The translations under genes and the position numbers were made by a program. Shown here piece after piece: positions 59,302 to 64,000 of a stretch of 64,000 nt of DNA (position 1 is the stretch's first letter; each line of letters begins with the position of its first letter). This stretch comes from Streptomyces pseudovenezuelae (lineage in GTDB: Bacteria; Actinomycetota; Actinomycetes; Streptomycetales; Streptomycetaceae), in contig NZ_JARXVH010000009.1 in the NCBI RefSeq assembly GCF_029892565.1, positions 62,001 to 126,000 of the forward strand. The letters are read 5' to 3'. The notes under the pieces were generated by a model, which made no database searches, was not told the origin of the DNA, and saw only the letters and a program-made list of their open reading frames with translations.

Positions 59302-59955
59302 GTGGAAGAGACGATCGCGGGCACCGAAGCCGCTCAGATTCCGAAGCAGCGCGGGGAATCGCTGCTGGAGACCGCCGTACGCTACGCCGAGGAGCGCCAC
59401 TGGGACGTCTTCCCCGGCACCTGGCTGGAAGCCGTCGACGGGGTGCAGCGCTGCTCCTGCGGCGAGGCCGCGTGCGCCGCCCCCGGCGCGCATCCGGCGC
59501 GCGAGGACTGGGCGACGCAGGCGACGGGGAGTGCGACGGTCGCCCGACGGATGTGGCAGAAGCAGCCGACGGCTTCGATCCTGCTGCCGACCGGGCGGAC
59601 CTTCGATGCGGTGTCCGTCCCGGAGACCGCGGGGTTTCTCGCGCTGGCCCGCATGGAGCGTATGGAGTTGACGCTCGGTCCTGTCACGTTGACGCCTGAT
59701 CGCCGGATGCAGTTCTTTGTGTTGCCGGGGGCGTCGGTGAAGATTCCCGACCTGGTGCGGAAGGTCGGGTGGGCGCCGGCCTCTCTTGATCTGGTGGCGC
59801 TCGGTGAGGGGGCGTATGTGGCTGCGCCGCCTACTCGGTTCGGGTCTCGGGGGGCTGTGCAGTGGGCCTGCCGGCCTACGCCTGCCAATCGGTGGTTGCC
59901 GGATGCGGAGGAGTTGATCTCGCCGCTCGCCTATGCGTGTGGGCGGGATCGGTAG
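59302..59955 (+). CDS. Bifunctional primase/polymerase (Prim-Pol N-terminal-like) protein
   Basis: A 217-residue protein resembling the N-terminal Prim-Pol domain without helicase: ESLLETAVRYAEERHWDVFPGTWLE, CSCGEAACAAPGAHPAREDWATQATG with Cys and His residues, PTGRTFDAVSVPE and WACRPTPANRWLPDAEELISPLAYACG. The CSC...C...H segment fits the zinc-stem region of such domains, but catalytic Asp residues are not obvious, so it may be inactive or regulatory. GTG 59302 is preferred over 59278. It is divergent from the NsdA-like gene. Confidence 0.75.
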   Translation: MEETIAGTEAAQIPKQRGESLLETAVRYAEERHWDVFPGTWLEAVDGVQRCSCGEAACAAPGAHPAREDWATQATGSATVARRMWQKQPTASILLPTGRTFDAVSVPETAGFLALARMERMELTLGPVTLTPDRRMQFFVLPGASVKIPDLVRKVGWAPASLDLVALGEGAYVAAPPTRFGSRGAVQWACRPTPANRWLPDAEELISPLAYACGRDR

Positions 59956-59978
59956 TTTCGCGGGCTCCGGTCGGTGGG

Positions 59979-60006
59979 GGCTTGTCGCGCAGTTCCCCGC
60001 GCCCCT
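59979..60006. repeat. Copy 4 of the 28-bp interspersed repeat
   Basis: Reverse-strand copy with one mismatch to the others, 23 bp after the prim-pol stop and 33 bp before the ABC ATPase start. Confidence 0.82.
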
Positions 60007-60039
60007 AACAGGTCGGACGCCTGGCCGTAGGGTGCTTGC

Positions 60040-60810
60040 ATGACGTCTGCTGTACGCGTTGAAGGGCTCTGGAAGCGGTTCGGGCAGCAAATCGCCGTGG
60101 CCGGGATCGATCTTGAGCTGCCTGCCGGGAAGTTCATCGGGCTCGTCGGGCCGAACGGGGCCGGGAAGACCACCACGCTCTCCATGGTGACGGGGCTGCT
60201 CAGGCCCGATCAGGGGATCGTGGAGGTCGGGGGGCACGACGTGTGGCGGGACCCCGTGGCGGTGAAGGCGCGGATCGGGGTGCTGCCGGAGGGGCTGCGG
60301 CTGTTCGAGCGGCTGTCGGGGCGTGAACTGCTCGGGTACAGCGGGCGGTTGCGGGGGCTGCCCGGTGCCGAGGTCGACAAGCGGGCCAGCCAGCTGCTCG
60401 ACGTGCTCGACCTGGCGGGCGCGCAGCACAAGCTCGTCGTCGACTACTCGACCGGTATGCGCAAGAAGATCGGGCTCGCCGCCGCGCTCCTCCACAACCC
60501 CGAAGTGCTCTTCCTGGACGAGCCGTTCGAGGGCGTCGACCCGGTCTCCGCGCAGACCATCCGCCGGGTCCTGGAGCGGTACACGGCCTCTGGCGCCACC
60601 GTGGTCTTCTCCTCCCACGTCATGGAGCTGGTCGAGTCCCTGTGCGACTGGGTGGCCGTGATGGCCGCCGGCCGTATCCGCGCCCACGGCACCCTCGCCG
60701 AGGTCCGCGGCGACGCCCCCTCGCTGCAGGAGGCGTTCCTGGAACTCGTCGGCGCCGGTGGCCGCGACGCGGGCTCCGACCTCGACTGGCTGGGCGGCGG
60801 GGCACGATGA
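60040..60810 (+). CDS. ABC transporter ATP-binding protein
   Basis: A 256-residue ATPase with Walker A GPNGAGKTTT (about 39-48), signature YSTGMRKKIGLAAALLHNPEVLFLDEPFEG (ABC signature STGMRKK and Walker B) and the H-loop SSHVMEL. The STG signature and GxDP features place it among exporter-type ATPases (CcmA/ABC-2). ATG 60040. The final codons overlap the permease start (ATGA), a clear two-gene operon. Confidence 0.93.
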   Translation: MTSAVRVEGLWKRFGQQIAVAGIDLELPAGKFIGLVGPNGAGKTTTLSMVTGLLRPDQGIVEVGGHDVWRDPVAVKARIGVLPEGLRLFERLSGRELLGYSGRLRGLPGAEVDKRASQLLDVLDLAGAQHKLVVDYSTGMRKKIGLAAALLHNPEVLFLDEPFEGVDPVSAQTIRRVLERYTASGATVVFSSHVMELVESLCDWVAVMAAGRIRAHGTLAEVRGDAPSLQEAFLELVGAGGRDAGSDLDWLGGGAR

Positions 60811-62414
60811 CGACCCCACTCGTACCGGCCGACATCACACCCGTCTTCGTACGGCTGAAGCTGTCCCTGCTGCGCAACGGGCTGCGGCAGTCCGGTGGGC
60901 GGCGGGCCGCGTACATCGCTTCCGCCGTCGTCGTGCTGCTCCTCGGGGCGCTGCAACTGCTCGGGCTGATCGCGCTGCGCGGGCACGCGCACGCCGAGTC
61001 GCTGGTCGTGCTGCTGATCGCCGTACTGGCGCTGGGCTGGGCGGTGATGCCGCTGTTCTTCCCCGGCGGCGACGAGACCCTCGACCCGACCCGGCTCGTG
61101 ATGCTCCCGCTGCGGCCCCGGCCGCTGGTCCGGGCGCTGCTCGCGGCCTCGCTGGTCGGCATCGGGCCGCTGTTCACGCTCTGTCTGCTGGCCGGTTCGG
61201 TGATCGCGGTCGCGCACGGCGGAGCGGCCTACGCCGTCGGTGTGGTCGCGCTCTGCCTCGCGCTGCTGGTGTGCGTGGCCCTCGCGCGGACCGTGGCCGC
61301 CGCCAACATCCGGCTGCTGACCAGCCGCAAGGGCCGGGATCTGGCGGTGCTGAGCGGGCTCGTCATCGCGATCGGGGCGCAGTTGGTCAACTTCGGTGCG
61401 CAGCGGCTCGGTTCGTCCGGGCTCGCGCAGCTGGACCCGGTGGCCGACGTGCTGCGGTGGGTGCCGCCGGCGTCCGCGATCGGCGCGGTGGACTCGGTGA
61501 GCGAGGGTTCGTACGGTGTCGCGGTCGCCCAACTCGCGCTCAGCGTGGCCGCGTTGGTGCTGCTGCTGTGGGTCTGGTCGCGGCATCTGACCCAGCTGAT
61601 GACCGCGCCCGACGGCTCCACCCTGCAGACCGCCGAGCCCGTCGCCCGCGGTCGCGCCGGCTCCGGCGGCCTCGCCCGGCTGCTGCCGGCCGGGCGCACC
61701 GGCACGGTCATGGAGCGCAGTCTGCGGTATGTGTGGCGGGACCCCAAGACCAAGGCCGCGTGGGTGACTTCGCTGGCCATCGGGCTGATCGTGCCGGTCT
61801 TCAACGCGCTGCAGGGCACCGGCTCGATCTACTTCGCCTGCTTCGCCGCGGGGATGCTCGGCATCCAGATGTACAACCAGTTCGGGCAGGACACGTCCGC
61901 GTTCTGGATGGTCGCGACGACGATCTCCTCCGCGCGCGACGCCTACGACGAACTGCGCGCCCGTGCGCTGGCCCTGCTGGTGATCACCCTCCCGTACGCC
62001 ACCTTCGTGACCGTCGTGACGACCGCGATGCTCGGCGACTGGCCGCGCCTGCCCGAGGTGCTCGGCCTGTCCTTCGCACTGCTCGGCGCGATGCTGGCGA
62101 CCGGCGCGTGGACCTCGGCCCGGTTCCCGTACTCCATCCCGCAGGAGGGCTACAAGAACGTGGCCCCCGGCCAGACCAGCATCGCCTGGATCTCCATCTT
62201 CGGCGGCATGGTCGCCTCGGCCCTCCTGTGCGCCCCCGTCATCGCCGCGACCATCACCCTGAACGTGATCGAGGGCGGTGACAGGTGGACCTGGGTCCTG
62301 CTGCCCCTGGGCGCGGTCTACGGAGCGGCCCTCACCTGGTCGGGCCTGCGTCTGGCGGCTCCGCGGACGGCGGCCCGGCTGCCGGAGATCCTGTCGGCGG
62401 TGAGCAAGGGGTGA
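60807..62414 (+). CDS. ABC transporter permease, ABC-2-like
   Basis: A 535-residue membrane protein with about 12 helices in two groups; the first begins AAYIASAVVVLLLGALQLLGLIAL, the second VTSLAIGLIVPVFNALQGTGSIYFACFAAGMLGIQ. The region between (about 265-310) is soluble. It pairs with the preceding ATPase to export an unknown substrate. ATG 60807 overlaps the ATPase stop by 4 bp. The next gene is convergent (stop 62438, 23-bp gap). Confidence 0.88.
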   Translation: MTTPLVPADITPVFVRLKLSLLRNGLRQSGGRRAAYIASAVVVLLLGALQLLGLIALRGHAHAESLVVLLIAVLALGWAVMPLFFPGGDETLDPTRLVMLPLRPRPLVRALLAASLVGIGPLFTLCLLAGSVIAVAHGGAAYAVGVVALCLALLVCVALARTVAAANIRLLTSRKGRDLAVLSGLVIAIGAQLVNFGAQRLGSSGLAQLDPVADVLRWVPPASAIGAVDSVSEGSYGVAVAQLALSVAALVLLLWVWSRHLTQLMTAPDGSTLQTAEPVARGRAGSGGLARLLPAGRTGTVMERSLRYVWRDPKTKAAWVTSLAIGLIVPVFNALQGTGSIYFACFAAGMLGIQMYNQFGQDTSAFWMVATTISSARDAYDELRARALALLVITLPYATFVTVVTTAMLGDWPRLPEVLGLSFALLGAMLATGAWTSARFPYSIPQEGYKNVAPGQTSIAWISIFGGMVASALLCAPVIAATITLNVIEGGDRWTWVLLPLGAVYGAALTWSGLRLAAPRTAARLPEILSAVSKG

Positions 62415-62437
62415 GCGAGGGCTGACCCTGCCGGCGT

Positions 62438-63136
<699 letters not shown>

Positions 63137-63210
63137 ACCCGAAGCCTAGGCGGCACGGCATATCGCCGACGTATGCGAAGACGTATGCGAACCGGGCACG
63201 CGCCTGGGTC

Positions 63211-63250
63211 CTACGACGCCCACTTCGGTTTCTACGACGCCCACTTCGGT
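63211..63250. repeat. Two copies of a 21-bp tandem unit between the VanZ-like and response regulator genes
   Basis: A 19-bp sequence beginning CTACGACGCCCACTTC is found at 63211-63229 and 63232-63250 (period 21). A degenerate third copy starts at the VanZ-like stop (63253). Confidence 0.8.
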
Positions 63251-63252
63251 CC

Positions 63253-63924
63253 CTACGGCGCTTCGGCCGACCCGCGCCACCAGCCGCGTGACGCCAGCGC
63301 GGCCAGCCCGGCGCCGGCGGCGTTGAGCAGCACGTCGTCCACGGAGGACACCCGGTCCAGCCGCAGGACGTACTGCGCGGTCTCGACCAGGACCGAGCAC
63401 CCGGCCCCGAGCGCCAGGACCCGCCAGACCGACGACAGTGCCGTGAACCGCAGCGGGGCGAGGAAGCCCAGCGCCGCGAAGACCAGCAGGTTGCCGATGA
63501 TCTGGCCCGCGTCCATCGTGGCCAGGTCCCGCAGCGGGACCAGGCTCAGGACGGCGCCGTCCTCGTCGCCCGGCAGCAGGATGATCCAGACCCACGGCAC
63601 GGTCCCGTACACGATGCCGACCTCGGCCAGCGAGAGCCGCCATGCCGAGGTGACGCCGGCGGCACGGCGACGGCGGGCCAGCACCCATGCCGTCAGCGCG
63701 GCCAGCGGCAGTGCGGTCACCGTGATGAGTGCGACGCCGTTGAACGTGCCGAACCAGACGTACCACCCGGGCGTGTGCAGCGGCATGAACAGCATCTTCG
63801 GAGTCATCCGGAGCGGGCCGAGCGCGGCGAGCGCCAGCACGCCGAGGACCGCCAGACCGAGGATCACGGCCCCGCGCGTACGACGGGCCGGGGCCGGAGG
63901 CGGCAGGGAGGTGCTGTTGTCCAT
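63253..63924 (-). CDS. VanZ-like membrane protein
   Basis: A 223-residue membrane protein with about five helices (AVILGLAVLGVLALAALG, WFGTFNGVALITVTALPLAALTAW, LAEVGIVYGTVPWVWIILL, LLVFAALGFLAP, LALGAGCSVLVETAQYVL). The VETAQYVL...SSVDDVLLNAAGAGLAAL stretch is the VanZ/PhoU-like landmark (E-x2-Q-x8-R-x2-x-x-D-D-x-x-x-N-x-x-G). VanZ-like proteins reduce teicoplanin sensitivity in enterococci. ATG 63924 is used; GTG 63978 is in frame with a weaker ribosome site. Probably co-transcribed with the response regulator. Confidence 0.86.
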   Translation of the reverse strand: MDNSTSLPPPAPARRTRGAVILGLAVLGVLALAALGPLRMTPKMLFMPLHTPGWYVWFGTFNGVALITVTALPLAALTAWVLARRRRAAGVTSAWRLSLAEVGIVYGTVPWVWIILLPGDEDGAVLSLVPLRDLATMDAGQIIGNLLVFAALGFLAPLRFTALSSVWRVLALGAGCSVLVETAQYVLRLDRVSSVDDVLLNAAGAGLAALASRGWWRGSAEAP

Positions 63925-64000
63925 GCCCTCATTGAAGACGGGCGCCCGTATCGCGGGCGTATCCGTTTCCCCACGCACCCTCCGGGATCTCGACGCCTCC

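Overview
The window is high-GC actinobacterial chromosome, almost certainly Streptomyces. The strongest evidence is the regulatory locus at the left end: afsR (SARP / NB-ARC / TPR), afsS (a small protein with four LDNHAT repeats), afsK (Ser/Thr kinase with a PQQ-type propeller) and a likely kbpA. GTG starts, dense coding, 1- to 8-bp stop/start overlaps, ECF-sigma, STAS and ATPase regulators and Tat signals fit the same picture. I see no rRNA, tRNA, CRISPR array, prophage or transposase.

Layout. (1) 0-11.1 kb: the afs secondary-metabolism regulators, with a catabolic block (FadD3-like CoA ligase; Ltp2-like aldolase, DUF35 protein and enoyl-CoA hydratase) between afsS and afsK. (2) 11-20.3 kb: a TetR regulator, an F420 nitroreductase-like protein with an acyl-CoA dehydrogenase, an Ltp-like thiolase-fold protein, a secreted protein, VOC and flavin-binding proteins, and an operon DoxX-DUF35-GNAT-GNAT. 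(3) 20.4-28.5 kb: exported esterase, DUF1772/TetR pair, an EACC1-caspase gene pair, a flavin monooxygenase and a Tat-exported amine oxidase. (4) 28.6-48.9 kb: NDP-forming acyl-CoA synthetase, enoyl-CoA hydratase, flavin reductase, acyl-CoA dehydrogenases, SDR, zinc alcohol dehydrogenase, cyclase-family hydrolase, amidohydrolase and a second AMP-forming CoA ligase, mixed with two MFS transporters, a GlxA-type regulator and a lactonase-fold protein. (5) 48.9-64 kb: EF-hand protein, STAS protein, ECF sigma with a ZAS-type partner, purU, a solute-binding lipoprotein, a large low-complexity membrane protein, an NsdA-like regulator, a prim-pol-like protein, an ABC exporter, and a VanR-like response regulator with a VanZ-like protein.

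How it works together. The main discovery is a repeated palindrome, CTGAC-N5-GTCAG (extended form ATCTGAC-N5-GTCAGAT). I found seven perfect and three one-mismatch copies, each just upstream of a CoA-ester catabolic operon between 5.2 and 47.4 kb. This ties the scattered genes into one probable regulon for degrading a CoA-activated branched, cyclic or steroid-like acid. The TetR at 11053, which carries an imperfect copy over its own start codon, is the best local candidate for the regulator. Steroid ring-opening genes (KshAB, KstD, HsaC) were not seen, so the substrate is unknown. Other items of interest are the EACC1-caspase module at 23.3-25.5 kb and a membrane-anchored protein at 55.2-57.4 kb with a Gly/Ser-Tyr-Gly tail like that of FUS.
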